Positions 1 to 7,244 of a stretch of DNA of 28,885 nucleotides are shown here, in pieces. The notes beneath the pieces are model-generated. The model had not been told where the DNA came from. It saw only the letters and a program-made list of their open reading frames with translations, and ran no database searches. The stretch's first letter is position 1, and each line of letters begins with the position of its first letter. Made by a program: the position numbers and the translations under genes. This DNA comes from CAZQBY01 sp964540655 (GTDB taxonomy: Archaea; Altiarchaeota; Altiarchaeia; JAFGQM01), in NCBI GenBank assembly GCA_964540655.1, contig CAZINR010000010.1, positions 1-28,885 on the forward strand, in the 5' to 3' direction.

Positions 1-1013
1 TTCTTGTTCTGACAGATTTTAAAGCCGGGATGGACTTTGGTGGCGCCGCCCACAGTGCCCACAGCCATGGGGAGCTCTATCTCGCCCACAAGGTCGCCGT
101 TCTTGTCCTTGCTGTATCTGGTGAGAGGCTTGTACCTCTCCAGTGCAGCGTAAGCGTGCGCGCCCGCCTCTATGGCCCGGTGGTCCTGGCCCGTAGCCAG
201 GGCGACGGCGACTATGCCGTTCATTATGCCCTTGTTGTGAGTGGCGCACCGGTAGACATCCTTGTCCGCGAACAGATACGCCTTTATTATGTCGTCGACT
301 ACGTCCTCTCCCCCGATAGCCTCCTTGGCGAATACCGCCCTGGCCCTTGCCAAGCGGCCAACAGCCAGGTTGGATATGATCCTCAGAAGCGCCTTGCCCC
401 CCGTCAGCTCCTCAAGCACGGGTGCGATGGCCTCGGTCATGGTGTTCACCGCGTTGGCACCCATGGCATCCCTTACGTCCACCATGAGATGCACCCTCAG
501 CATGGGCCCCTTCTCGGTGTCGATGATTTTGACCGTCAGATCCCTGGGACCTCCGCCGAACTTGACCAAAACAGAGTCCTGCTCTTTCGCCATCTCCAGC
601 AGTTTCGACTTGGTCCCTATTACCCTCTCTTTGGCGTCGTTGGGGTTCCGGACGTCCACCAGCTGGATCTGCCCTATCATGACCGGCTCGGTGCTCTCCG
701 TCTTGAATCCCCCTTTCACACGGGCCATCTTGGCCGCATTGGACGCAGCCGCGACGACGGAGGACTCCTCCGTGGACATGGGTATGAGATAGTCCCTGCC
801 GTTTATCTTGAAGTTGGTTGCTATGCCCAGGGGGAGCTCCAAGGACCCCACAACATTCTCTATCATCATGTCCAGGGTCTTCATATCCGTCGGGCCCGAT
901 GCGCCTATGAGCTGCGCTTCCTCGTCCGATAGTCCTGCGAATCCCTTCACCAGCTGCAGCCTTTTGTCCGGGGGCAGCTTGTAGAACCCGGATATCTTGG
1001 ATGTTCTGTCCAT
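1..1013 (-). CDS. hmgA: HMG-CoA reductase, class II type (3' end outside window)
   Basis: This enzyme reduces 3-hydroxy-3-methylglutaryl-CoA to mevalonate, the precursor of archaeal isoprenoid lipids. About 337 codons are visible; the family is roughly 430 residues, so the C-terminus with the catalytic His lies beyond base 1. Visible motifs are TEESSVVAAASNAAK near residues 81-95 (catalytic Glu83), DAMGANAVNTM near 182-192, ATHNKGIMNG near 257-266 (catalytic Lys261), ATGQDHRAIEAGAHAYAA from 273 (catalytic Asp277) and the ELPMAVGTVGGA nucleotide-binding segment. This pattern is the class II ('degradative') form, used biosynthetically in some archaea such as Archaeoglobus and Thermoplasma. The ATG at 1011-1013 lies 2 bp after the pcc1 stop, so it is probably the last gene of the superoperon. 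The enzyme class is secure; a biosynthetic role is inferred from the domain of life. Confidence 0.93.
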   Translation of the reverse strand, partial: MDRTSKISGFYKLPPDKRLQLVKGFAGLSDEEAQLIGASGPTDMKTLDMMIENVVGSLELPLGIATNFKINGRDYLIPMSTEESSVVAAASNAAKMARVKGGFKTESTEPVMIGQIQLVDVRNPNDAKERVIGTKSKLLEMAKEQDSVLVKFGGGPRDLTVKIIDTEKGPMLRVHLMVDVRDAMGANAVNTMTEAIAPVLEELTGGKALLRIISNLAVGRLARARAVFAKEAIGGEDVVDDIIKAYLFADKDVYRCATHNKGIMNGIVAVALATGQDHRAIEAGAHAYAALERYKPLTRYSKDKNGDLVGEIELPMAVGTVGGATKVHPGFKICQNK

Positions 1014-1015
1014 TT

Positions 1016-1240
1016 TTACAATAAAGCGCTGGATGCAATCTTGATCTGCCTCAGGGATGAGTTGAGAGACGCCCGGAGCGCTCCGAGGTCGCGAGCCTTT
1101 ATATCAATAGTCAGTTGGCAGTCTTGTGAGGATGCGCTCTCGGAGCTCCTGTCACCCGGCTTCTCGTCCACCGATATGGCCCTTCTGAGAACCTCTGCCT
1201 CAGCAGGGCTATCAGTGGATATCCTAAGCTTGGCTTCCAT
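1016..1240 (-). CDS. pcc1: KEOPS complex subunit Pcc1
   Basis: A 74-residue protein of the Pcc1/CTAG family. Pcc1 is the dimerising subunit of KEOPS, the cytoplasmic complex that makes t6A at position 37 of ANN-decoding tRNAs. The sequence has the family's small ferredoxin-like pattern: an opening strand (EAKLRISTDS), a helix that begins AEAEVLRRAI, a central strand of alternating hydrophobics (CQLTIDIKARD) and a final helix LGALRASLNSSLRQIKIA. The DLGALRASLNS segment is the most diagnostic part. It sits 1 bp after rpoP and 2 bp before the HMG-CoA reductase, in the order seen in many archaeal superoperons. The catalytic subunit Kae1 and Bud32 are not in the window. Confidence 0.85.
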   Translation of the reverse strand: MEAKLRISTDSPAEAEVLRRAISVDEKPGDRSSESASSQDCQLTIDIKARDLGALRASLNSSLRQIKIASSALL

Positions 1241-1241
1241 C

Positions 1242-1373
1242 CTATTCGGCGGACAGTTCCTTGACCTGGTTGCTGCCCCGCTTAATCAGGATCCTCCCGC
1301 TGCAGTAGGGGCAGACCGTCTTGGATATGTTGTCTACCGTCTTTCCGCATTTCTGGCAGATGTATTCGCCCAT
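1242..1373 (-). CDS. rpoP: DNA-directed RNA polymerase subunit P (Rpb12-like)
   Basis: A 43-residue zinc-ribbon protein corresponding to eukaryotic Rpb12/RPABC4, a small RNA polymerase subunit that binds the Rpo3-Rpo10 assembly platform. It has YICQKCGKTV and a second half-site, CPYCSGRIL, giving CxxC-x(n)-CxxC zinc ligands, followed by the basic IKRGS tail typical of the family. I start it at the ATG at 1371-1373 because the family begins directly before the first CxxC. A longer reading in the same frame adds 24 residues that overlap L37Ae and look unrelated. It lies 23 bp after the L37Ae gene and is followed immediately by pcc1. Confidence 0.9.
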   Translation of the reverse strand: MGEYICQKCGKTVDNISKTVCPYCSGRILIKRGSNQVKELSAE

Positions 1374-1396
1374 TTTCGGTATGATTGTGACGCGGC

Positions 1397-1597
1397 TTAC
1401 TTGACCGAGTACGCGCCTCCGGTGAATTTCCCGCATTTCGGGCACTCATATATCCCCGGGCCGACGCGCTTGGCGACCTTGCCGCACTTGGGGCATTTCT
1501 GCTCCGCTCGCTGCTTCTTTTCGACTTCGGTCACGCGCGCCCGTATCTTCCTCCCGTACCGGGGGCCGAATTTTCCGCCCTGCCTGTCTTTGCTCAT
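1397..1597 (-). CDS. rpl37ae: Large-subunit ribosomal protein L37Ae (eL43)
   Basis: A 66-residue zinc-binding 50S protein. After the basic FGPRYGRKIRARVTEVEKKQ segment come the zinc ligands: CPKCGK at about residues 35-40 and, past the loop, YECPKCGKFTGGAYS. Family members are often 70-90 residues, so this one has a short N-terminus. I chose the ATG at 1595-1597, which overlaps the rrp42 stop in an ATGA arrangement indicating translational coupling. A longer upstream reading in this frame is a shadow of rrp42. The neighbours are the conserved exosome-ribosome-polymerase cluster. Confidence 0.93.
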   Translation of the reverse strand: MSKDRQGGKFGPRYGRKIRARVTEVEKKQRAEQKCPKCGKVAKRVGPGIYECPKCGKFTGGAYSVK

Positions 1598-2376
1598 TTT
1601 ATCAGCTTCTTGACGTCTTTGTACTTGGACATCGCCTTGTCCACCATGCCGGATATCTCGTCCGGTTTGAACGCCCCGCTGCCCCCGCCCTTCTGCATTG
1701 CGTGCAGCTCCTTGCCCGAAGTCCCGACCGTGAACCTCGTGTCCATGGCGAACTCCTCGTCCAGTATGGGGTCCAGGACTATGCCGCTCCCCACCTTCGC
1801 GAAAGTGAAGGAGAGGGGTATCTTGGTTATCGGAAGGTCCATGGCCTTCTTGTCCCTCACGACGAGCTTGTCCTCGTACTTTGGCACCCACGTCGTGTTC
1901 AAGGCGCTGACCGCGGCCAGATTGCAGGCGTCCAGCAGGTTCCCGTCATGGTTCAGTATATGCAGGTCTATCGAGACCATCCAGACCATCTCGCCGGGCT
2001 CTATGACAAGCTTGCCTAATTCTATCATGCCGGATTCGCGAATCGCCCTGTCGACAACCCTTGCCAGCTCTATGGCGTCTTCGCCGGGCCGCCCCATCTC
2101 GAAATTAGGGGAGGCTATCGGCACCAGCTCAGCGGACGTCATCATGACTCCGGTGTCCTCCTGGTCCGGATAGGGTTCTCCCGTGAGCATCTTGATGCCG
2201 CACATAACCTCGGTGTTGCCAAGCTTGACCCAGGAGCTCCCCTCCGCCTTCTTGTCTATGACGTTCGTCTTGATCGAGGTCTCCCTTATGTCATCGAATT
2301 TCCTTCCGTCGATCCTTCTGCCGTCGTCTATCAGACGCCCGACGAAATGCCTCTTCAGTTCTCTGTCTATGTTCAT
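1594..2376 (-). CDS. rrp42: Exosome complex component Rrp42
   Basis: A 260-residue RNase PH-fold subunit of the archaeal exosome. With Rrp41 it forms the hexameric ring that degrades RNA 3' to 5' by phosphorolysis; Rrp42 itself is non-catalytic but shapes the active site. Seen here are RLIDDGRRIDGRKFDDIR near the N-terminus, the central GRPGEDAIELARVVDRAIRES segment, LHILNHDGNLLDACNLAAVSAL, and the closing strands with LDPILDEEFAMDTRFTV. The start at 2374-2376 has an AGGTGA Shine-Dalgarno sequence six bases upstream, overlapping the rrp41 stop. It lies 10 bp after rrp41 and overlaps rpl37ae by 4 bp. Confidence 0.96.
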   Translation of the reverse strand: MNIDRELKRHFVGRLIDDGRRIDGRKFDDIRETSIKTNVIDKKAEGSSWVKLGNTEVMCGIKMLTGEPYPDQEDTGVMMTSAELVPIASPNFEMGRPGEDAIELARVVDRAIRESGMIELGKLVIEPGEMVWMVSIDLHILNHDGNLLDACNLAAVSALNTTWVPKYEDKLVVRDKKAMDLPITKIPLSFTFAKVGSGIVLDPILDEEFAMDTRFTVGTSGKELHAMQKGGGSGAFKPDEISGMVDKAMSKYKDVKKLIK

Positions 2377-2386
2377 CTTGATTCAC

Positions 2387-3106
2387 CTATTTGCTCTCAT
2401 ATTTCGCCTTCAAGGCCTTCTTCTGCATCTCGTATATCTTCTTGCAGCCGTCCATCGCGTACTTCTTGGCCTGCTCGAACTCCTTTTTGGTCATCATGCC
2501 GTCCATTTGAAGGAGCACTACCTCGTCCTTCGACGGGATATATGCCAGGGGCACGTCAGCCTCGCCGAAGTTGTCCTCTTCCTGCATCAGGTCCAGAACG
2601 ACCTCGCCGTCTATCTTGCCGGCAGCGCAGCAGGGGACCAGGTCCCTCATGGGTATTCCCGCATCGGCCAGTGCCACGGCGCCTGCTGTGAGGGCAGCGC
2701 ACCTCGTGCCGGCATCCGCCTGCAGTATCTCCATGAAGAGGTCTATCCCGCTGGTGGGGAAGTAATTGAGGAATACCACCCTCTCGAGCGCCTCCCGGAT
2801 CACCTTGCTTATCTCCATGCTCCTCCGGTCCGGCCCCGGCCTCTTCCGGTCGCTGACCGAGAACGGCGCCATGTTGTATCTGCATCTCAATACCGCCTGG
2901 GTGTTGTCCTGCAGGTGCTTGGGGTGCAGCTCCCTCGGGCCGTACACCGCTGCGAGCACCTTGTTGTTGCCCCACTCCAGGTAGCATGAGCCGTCCGCCC
3001 TGTTGAGCGTCCCGGCCTCTATCTTAATAGGCCTCAGTTCTTCGGCCTTCCTTCCGTCCAATCTTTTCCCCTTGACTATAAGGGGCTTGTCGCTTTTTCC
3101 GCCCAT
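2387..3106 (-). CDS. rrp41: Exosome complex exonuclease Rrp41 (catalytic subunit)
   Basis: The catalytic RNase PH-fold subunit of the exosome, 239 residues from the chosen start. Recognisable segments are KRLDGRKAEELRPIKIEAG at the N-terminus, LEWGNNKVLAAVYGPRE, RKRPGPDRRSMEISKVIREALE, FMEILQADAGTRCAALTAGAVALADAG and LDLMQEEDNFGEADVPLAY, which carries the conserved acidic active-site residues. I start it at the ATG at 3104-3106, six bases after an AAGGA motif. A TTG two codons upstream overlaps the rrp4 stop but is too close to that motif. It is translated with rrp4 upstream and rrp42 downstream. Confidence 0.96.
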   Translation of the reverse strand: MGGKSDKPLIVKGKRLDGRKAEELRPIKIEAGTLNRADGSCYLEWGNNKVLAAVYGPRELHPKHLQDNTQAVLRCRYNMAPFSVSDRKRPGPDRRSMEISKVIREALERVVFLNYFPTSGIDLFMEILQADAGTRCAALTAGAVALADAGIPMRDLVPCCAAGKIDGEVVLDLMQEEDNFGEADVPLAYIPSKDEVVLLQMDGMMTKKEFEQAKKYAMDGCKKIYEMQKKALKAKYESK

Positions 3107-3108
3107 CT

Positions 3109-3783
3109 TCAATCCTTCTTCTTTATTTTCTTCATACCCTCGTCCAAAAACTCGGATATTCGGTCGGTGAGCCCGCTTGTGTGGGACTCCCTCTCTATTT
3201 TGAGTATAGCGTCAATCACCAGCTGCATGCTCTTCTCCGGGCCGTCCAGCCATATTATGCCGTTCTGGCCCACGGTCACCCTGCATCCGGTCTTGTCGCG
3301 GAGCAGGCTCAGCATGGATTTCTTGCTGCCGATTATCCTCGGCACCTTCTTCGCGTTGACTATGACTATGCGGCCCCCCCTCAGCTTCCTCGGCCCTTCC
3401 GCGTAGCTCCTCTTGACCTCGTTGACCGAAATCACCTTGACCGAAACCAGGTCGCCCTCCTTGTAGAGGCGGCGCAGGTCGAAGTCATCGTCGTTCTTGC
3501 GGCGGTCGCGGTTCATGTAGATGTCATAGGGGGAGTCTATGTTTATGGTCCATCCGTTGCGGTTGACGTTCGTCACCACGCCTATCACCATGTCTCCCTC
3601 CTTCGGGATGTACTTGCCCGCCAGGGGTATGACGGATATCTGCCCCTTCCGGTCGCTCTTGAGGCCGAATATGCCCGATTTTATCTCCTTGTTCTCCATG
3701 TAGGTGTAGTCGCCTCTCTTGCTGCCCTCCCCCAGAGCCTCTCCTGGGACCACAATCTTGCCTTTGGCGTTCGTTTCATTCAT
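3109..3783 (-). CDS. rrp4: Exosome complex RNA-binding cap protein Rrp4
   Basis: A 224-residue cap subunit that sits on the Rrp41-Rrp42 ring and feeds RNA into it. The domain order is: an N-terminal exosome domain with KIVVPGEALGEG (residues 9-20); an S1 domain around 60-130 containing the GDMVIGVVTNVNRNGWTINI stretch and YKEGDLVSVKVISV; and a KH domain from about 145, with GRIVIVNAKKVPRIIGSKK, LLRDKTGCRVTVGQNGIIWLDG and a final helix. The start at 3781-3783 overlaps the SBDS stop by 8 bp. Csl4 and the DnaG-like subunit of the alternative cap are not in the window. Confidence 0.96.
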   Translation of the reverse strand: MNETNAKGKIVVPGEALGEGSKRGDYTYMENKEIKSGIFGLKSDRKGQISVIPLAGKYIPKEGDMVIGVVTNVNRNGWTINIDSPYDIYMNRDRRKNDDDFDLRRLYKEGDLVSVKVISVNEVKRSYAEGPRKLRGGRIVIVNAKKVPRIIGSKKSMLSLLRDKTGCRVTVGQNGIIWLDGPEKSMQLVIDAILKIERESHTSGLTDRISEFLDEGMKKIKKKD

Positions 3784-4471
3784 CTTTTAGGATCTTTGTC
3801 TCGACGTTCCCGTGGGTGAAGGAGTTTAGCTCTCCGTAGACCTCGTCCTGCAGGCCCGCGGGTATCTCCAGAACAGCCACCAGGGAGCCATCCTTCTGCC
3901 ATTCCTCTTTCCTGACCGTGTAATGGTGCAGGTGCGGATACGCCTTGGGCGCATATTCCGCGGGCACCCTTATGGCCAGGCTGAGTCGCTCGAACTTGAT
4001 GGGTATCAGCGGCCTTATCGCCTTTATGGCGTCGTCCAGCTGGTCCTCGAAGCGCCGGTGGATGTCGGGGTTGAAGTGCGCCTGTTCCAGTGCGTTCTTT
4101 ATCCTCTCGGGCGGATGCGGCCTGCCCGACTGCGGGTCCATGGCGTCGCGGCAGATGGTCTGTATTATCCGCTGCATCCTGCGCTCGGTCATCTCCTTGC
4201 GCTGCTCGGTAGTCAGCTGTATCTCGCCTTCTTTGAGTATCTTCTCGGCGACCTCCACGGGGTCGGTGGTGCCGAAGGCCTTCTTTATCGAGTCCTCGTT
4301 TGCCTTGTCCCCCTTGCGCGCGTCCTTGAAGATGTTGTCTATCTCAAGGATGTCCCTCATCTCCGCCTTCTCGCCGGAGCGGAAGTCCTCTGCGCCCTTG
4401 GGGTCGACCAGAATCTCGAAATGCTCGCCGAACTTCTCGTACCGGGCTATAACGCTGTCCTCGAGGGTCAT
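3776..4471 (-). CDS. sdo1: Ribosome maturation protein SBDS
   Basis: The 231-residue archaeal orthologue of Shwachman-Bodian-Diamond protein (yeast Sdo1). In eukaryotes it releases eIF6 from nascent 60S subunits; a comparable role in archaea is inferred. The N-terminal FYSH domain is visible as ARYEKFGEHFEILVDP, the GEKAEMRDILEIDNIFKDARKG segment and the TTEQRKEMTERRMQRII segment; the helical centre has HPPERIKNALEQA; the C-terminal ferredoxin-like domain ends near AVLEIPAGLQDEVYGELN. It lies 14 bp after psmA and overlaps rrp4 by 8 bp. This is the classic archaeal proteasome-SBDS-exosome order. Confidence 0.96.
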   Translation of the reverse strand: MTLEDSVIARYEKFGEHFEILVDPKGAEDFRSGEKAEMRDILEIDNIFKDARKGDKANEDSIKKAFGTTDPVEVAEKILKEGEIQLTTEQRKEMTERRMQRIIQTICRDAMDPQSGRPHPPERIKNALEQAHFNPDIHRRFEDQLDDAIKAIRPLIPIKFERLSLAIRVPAEYAPKAYPHLHHYTVRKEEWQKDGSLVAVLEIPAGLQDEVYGELNSFTHGNVETKILKDE

Positions 4472-4485
4472 TTTCTAGAATAAGC

Positions 4486-5202
4486 TCATTTCTTCTTCAA
4501 CGCAGCCTGTATCTTGTCTTCCGAGAGCAGGGTGAACTCCCTGTCGGACTCGTCGATTACGGCCAGGTTGATGTTCTTGACATTGAACTTGCTGCTGGAT
4601 ATCTGCTTGAGCGCGTCCACGGCCAGCTTTATGGCCTCGCTCTTGGTCATGTTCTCCTTGTAGCTCTTCTCGAAGTACTTTTCGACCTCCTTCTTGCCCG
4701 AGCCTATTGCGGTTGCCTTGTACTGGGCGTATGCTCCGCTCGGGTCGGTCTCGAAGAGCTGCTTGCCGTCGGAATTCACACCCGCTATGAGCAGCGCGCA
4801 GCCAAAGGGCCTGACTCCGCCGAACTGCGTGTAGACCTGGGACGTGTTGGAGACCCTCCTGGTCAGCTCCGAGATGGATATCTCCTCGTCGTAGGCTATT
4901 CTGTTCCTCTGCGCCTCGAGGCGGGCGTCCTCTATCATCCTGCGCGCATCCGCGATCAGGCCGGACGAAGCAGCGCCTATGTGAGCGTCTATCTGGTATA
5001 TCTTCTCAATCGAGTCGGGCACCAGCAGAGGGTATTCTATCGACTTGTCCACTGCAAGGAGCACTCCGTCCTTGTAGACCACTCCCACCGCGGTCGTCCC
5101 CCTCTTCACAGCCTCGCGCGCGTATTCGACCTGGAATATGCGGCCGTCGGGGCTGAATACGGTGATTGCCCTGTCGTATGCCAATTGGCCTCCGGGATAC
5201 AT
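4486..5202 (-). CDS. psmA: Proteasome alpha subunit
   Basis: A 238-residue alpha-ring subunit of the 20S proteasome. Alpha rings gate entry of unfolded substrates to the beta-subunit chamber. The N-terminal gate and H0 signature is clear: YDRAITVFSPDGRIFQVEYA at about residues 9-28, followed by EAVKRGTTAVGV. Later come SGLIADARRMIEDAR, TQFGGVRPFGCALLIAG and DPSGAYAQYKATAIGSG. The ATG at 5200-5202 has a strong GGAGGT Shine-Dalgarno sequence about nine bases upstream. It is the first gene of the superoperon, with a TATA box near 5285-5292 and a leader of about 55 nt. The beta subunit is not in the window. Confidence 0.97.
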   Translation of the reverse strand: MYPGGQLAYDRAITVFSPDGRIFQVEYAREAVKRGTTAVGVVYKDGVLLAVDKSIEYPLLVPDSIEKIYQIDAHIGAASSGLIADARRMIEDARLEAQRNRIAYDEEISISELTRRVSNTSQVYTQFGGVRPFGCALLIAGVNSDGKQLFETDPSGAYAQYKATAIGSGKKEVEKYFEKSYKENMTKSEAIKLAVDALKQISSSKFNVKNINLAVIDESDREFTLLSEDKIQAALKKK

Positions 5203-5522
5203 CTTTTTCTTACCTCCTCAATCGTGAGCGTGAATCTTGAAAGTGATGTGCCATGAGAAGCAGCGTATAGTTTGAAACAGGGGGTATAAAAAGGTGATTT
5301 TGGAGAGTAAAGAAATCATCCACTCAAATGGCTTTCCCACAAGCCATCATCCTCGCCCCTCCAGACCGCTCCAAATAGTCTTTCAGCAGATGCATGGAGT
5401 TCTGGAAATTTCTCTTTCGACTTTTTCGCGCGCATTGCATGGGTTCTTGGAATTCTTGCTGTGGGAATTAATTAAGATGTTCTTAAAGATGTACACAAGG
5501 CTCAAATAGGCTCTTGTAGTAT
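5203..5522. other. Intergenic region between pop5 and psmA
   Basis: About 320 bp with no convincing gene; it is more AT-rich than the flanking genes. The right part holds a hairpin with 7-bp arms, ATGGCTT at 5328-5334 and AAGCCAT at 5341-5347, around a six-base loop, and a short palindromic AT stretch near 5467-5475. The psmA promoter occupies 5284-5294. A 71-codon frame starting with GTG on the plus strand lacks a ribosome binding site and any recognisable pattern, so I do not call it. Two ATGATG-like motifs on the minus strand lack a matching D box, so no C/D RNA is claimed. Confidence 0.5.
5284..5294 (-). promoter_or_regulatory. TATA box for the psmA superoperon
   Basis: On the minus strand the bases read CACC followed by TTTTTATA and CCCC, a good archaeal TATA element in otherwise mixed sequence. 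Transcription would begin about 25 bp downstream, near 5260, leaving a leader that contains the psmA Shine-Dalgarno sequence. This is the only convincing promoter upstream of psmA; genes down to HMG-CoA reductase follow with gaps of at most 23 bp or overlaps. Confidence 0.6.
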
Positions 5523-5870
5523 TTAGAACCACTTCCCCCGCGCCTTCTTCAGTATCCCGCTGACGCCGAGGACATGAAGCGCCACCGGCTTCTTGCCCGC
5601 CTCCTTGACCAGGGCCAGCACCGCGCGGCCCTCTTCGACGGATGTGTGGTTGACTTTGATTATCCCCTTCTGCTTCTTCTCGTCGAAATCGACGATGCGC
5701 AGGCTGGAGCGCGATACGCCCAGCTCCCCGAGGAAGTCCAGCGCCGTCTTCCAGATGGCCCTGCCCATGTCTTCGGCGCGGACCTCGGACCGGGGACAGG
5801 AGACCTCGTAGACCAGATACCGGTTCCTCTCCCGCTTCGAGGAGGGGAGGGGATTTAGTTCTGTGGCCAT
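5523..5870 (-). CDS. rnp2: Ribonuclease P protein component 2 (Pop5)
   Basis: A 115-residue protein subunit of archaeal RNase P, which removes 5' leaders from precursor tRNAs. Pop5 pairs with Rpp30 on the catalytic domain of the RNA. Recognised features are the opening strand RYLVYEVSCP, the helix MGRAIWKTALDFLGELG, the strand KGIIKVNHTSVEEGRAVLAL and the C-terminal signature VALHVLGVSGILKKARGKW. I start it at the ATG at 5868-5870; extending the frame upstream adds sequence antisense to fen1. It is divergent from fen1 with 34 bp between the starts. Confidence 0.88.
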   Translation of the reverse strand: MATELNPLPSSKRERNRYLVYEVSCPRSEVRAEDMGRAIWKTALDFLGELGVSRSSLRIVDFDEKKQKGIIKVNHTSVEEGRAVLALVKEAGKKPVALHVLGVSGILKKARGKWF

Positions 5871-5904
5871 TAATGTTTTTTGAAACTCAACAGTTAATAA
5901 TAAG

Positions 5905-6885
5905 ATGGGCGTAAACCTGCGCGATTTGATAGAGGGCCGCGAGATAGAGTGGGGAGAGCTGAAGGGGAAGAAGATAGCCGTGGACGCCATGAACACTCTG
6001 TACCAGTTCCTGTCGATAATACGCCAGCCAGACGGCACTCCGCTCATGGACGCCAGCGGCAAGATAACCTCGCACATAACCGGTTTGTTCTACCGCACCA
6101 TACGGGTCTACGAGAACGGCGTGAAACCCTGCTACGTGTTCGACGGAGAGCCGCCTGAGCTCAAGGGCCGCGAGCTCGGCGACAGGAAGGAGAGGAAGCG
6201 GAAGGCCGAGGAGAAGTGGAGGGAGGCCAAGGACAGGGGAGACCTGGAAGAGGCCAAGAAGTACGCCTCGATGACCTCCCGCTTCACCAAGGAGATGCTG
6301 CAGGACTCCAAGGATTTGATTACAGCCATGGGGCTGCCGCTGGTCGAGGCTCCCAGCGAGGGGGAGGCCCAGTGCGCGTTCATGTGCAAAAAAGGCGACG
6401 TCTACGCGACGGGGTCGCAGGACTACGACGCCCTCTTGGTCGGTTCGCCGCGGCTGATAAAGAACATGACTATGCAGGAGAAGTTCCAGCTGGAGCGCAT
6501 AGAGCTGCAGGACAACCTGGACCGGTTGGGGCTCACCCGCGAGCAGCTGGTGGACGTGGCCATACTCGCCGGCACCGACTTCAACAAGGGCGGGGTCAAG
6601 GGGATAGGGCCCAAGAAGGGCTACAAGATAGTCAAAGAGGGAAAAATCGGCGAGTACAAAGAGGCACTGGGCGAGAAGTACGGCATGATCAAAAAAATCT
6701 TCATGGAGCCCAGGACGACCGATAACTACGAGCTCAAGTGGGAGAAGCCGGACCCGGAGAGCATGCGCAGGATACTGATAGACGAGCACAGCTTCTCGGA
6801 GATGCGCGTGGACAGGGGCATAAAGCGGCTGGAGGAGGCATACGCCCAGAACGTCACCCAGTCCAGTTTGGACCAGTGGTTTTAG
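5905..6885 (+). CDS. fen: Flap endonuclease 1
   Basis: A 326-residue structure-specific nuclease that removes 5' flaps during Okazaki fragment maturation and long-patch repair. The N-terminal domain has KIAVDAMNTLYQFL with Asp27 and YVFDG with Asp80. The internal domain has EAPSEGEAQCAFM with Glu152 and Glu154, SQDYDALL with Asp173 and Asp175, and LAGTDFN with Asp225. The helix-hairpin-helix is GVKGIGPKKGYKIV near 231-244. The last eight residues, QSSLDQWF, form a PCNA-interacting PIP box. The ATG at 5905 is preceded by AATAATAAG with no clear Shine-Dalgarno sequence, so translation may be near-leaderless. A hairpin cluster follows the stop. Confidence 0.97.
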   Translation: MGVNLRDLIEGREIEWGELKGKKIAVDAMNTLYQFLSIIRQPDGTPLMDASGKITSHITGLFYRTIRVYENGVKPCYVFDGEPPELKGRELGDRKERKRKAEEKWREAKDRGDLEEAKKYASMTSRFTKEMLQDSKDLITAMGLPLVEAPSEGEAQCAFMCKKGDVYATGSQDYDALLVGSPRLIKNMTMQEKFQLERIELQDNLDRLGLTREQLVDVAILAGTDFNKGGVKGIGPKKGYKIVKEGKIGEYKEALGEKYGMIKKIFMEPRTTDNYELKWEKPDPESMRRILIDEHSFSEMRVDRGIKRLEEAYAQNVTQSSLDQWF

Positions 6886-6889
6886 AAGG

Positions 6890-6998
6890 TGTCAAAAACC
6901 ACCGGCCGGAGACCGGTGGCATGTTCCTTGGTTTTTGACAGATATTTTCCACCAGTGACGCCACCGGTCAATAAACCGGTGGAAAATTCTGATTTTTT
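6890..6998 (+). terminator. Hairpin cluster and T-run after fen1
   Basis: Three hairpins can form here. A 12-bp perfect inverted repeat, TGTCAAAAACCA at 6890-6901 and TGGTTTTTGACA at 6929-6940, encloses a smaller one, CCACCGG 6899-6905 with CCGGTGG 6913-6919; the two share bases and are mutually exclusive. A third pairs CCACCGGT 6961-6968 with ACCGGTGG 6975-6982 and can be wrapped by ATTTTCCACC at 6944-6953 with GGTGGAAAAT at 6978-6987. A run of six T follows at 6992-6997. The simplest reading is a terminator for fen1 that insulates the toxin-antitoxin pair; a regulatory RNA is possible. Confidence 0.55.
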
Positions 6999-7025
6999 AT
7001 AGATGTTATAACAAATTATAACATG
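6992..7025 (+). promoter_or_regulatory. Promoter and possible operator of the AbrB/PIN pair
   Basis: TTTTTTATAG at 6992-7001 is a TATA box whose predicted start site falls on the abrB start codon, implying a leaderless transcript. A direct repeat TTATAACA occurs at 7006-7013 and 7016-7023, the second copy running into the ATG. AbrB-type antitoxins commonly repress their own promoter, so this repeat is a plausible operator (inference). Confidence 0.5.
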
Positions 7026-7244
7026 GAGACATTCGTAGCCAAGACCAGAAAGGTCGGCAACTCGCTCGGGTTGCTTATACCGGGGGAGACGGTTGAAAGG
7101 GAGAGAATCTCGGTTGGGCAGGAGGTCCGGGTCAATCTCTCGTCAAAGCCTGGGAGGAACATATTCGGCAGGTTCAAAGACCTATACACCCAGGAAGAAC
7201 TGGATGAATTCGTCAAGGAGAACAAAGATGCATGGGGGGACTAA
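7023..7244 (+). CDS. AbrB-family antitoxin (VapB-like)
   Basis: A 73-residue protein with the SpoVT/AbrB swapped-hairpin pattern in its first half: FVAKTRKVGNSLGLLIPGET, where the KVGNSLGLLIP segment is diagnostic, then EVRVNLSSKP. The C-terminal portion, with FGRFKDLYTQEELDEFVKEN, is the likely toxin-binding tail. It overlaps the following PIN gene by 17 bp, the standard antitoxin-toxin order. The predicted role is binding and inhibiting the PIN ribonuclease and repressing the operon. The ATG follows a TATA box at leaderless spacing. Confidence 0.88.
   Translation: METFVAKTRKVGNSLGLLIPGETVERERISVGQEVRVNLSSKPGRNIFGRFKDLYTQEELDEFVKENKDAWGD

Noticed and set aside
1397..1891. A 164-codon protein extending L37Ae upstream
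   Set aside because: The extension is the antisense-free shadow of rrp42 in another frame, rich in Gly, Arg and His; the ATG at 1595-1597 gives the normal L37Ae.
5328..5420. Box C/D sRNA on the minus strand near the ATGGCTT hairpin
   Set aside because: ATGATG-like C boxes are present, but no CTGA D box follows at suitable distance.
5294..5509. A 71-codon plus-strand frame between pop5 and psmA
   Set aside because: GTG start, no ribosome binding site, no recognisable pattern, and it begins at the psmA promoter; more likely chance.
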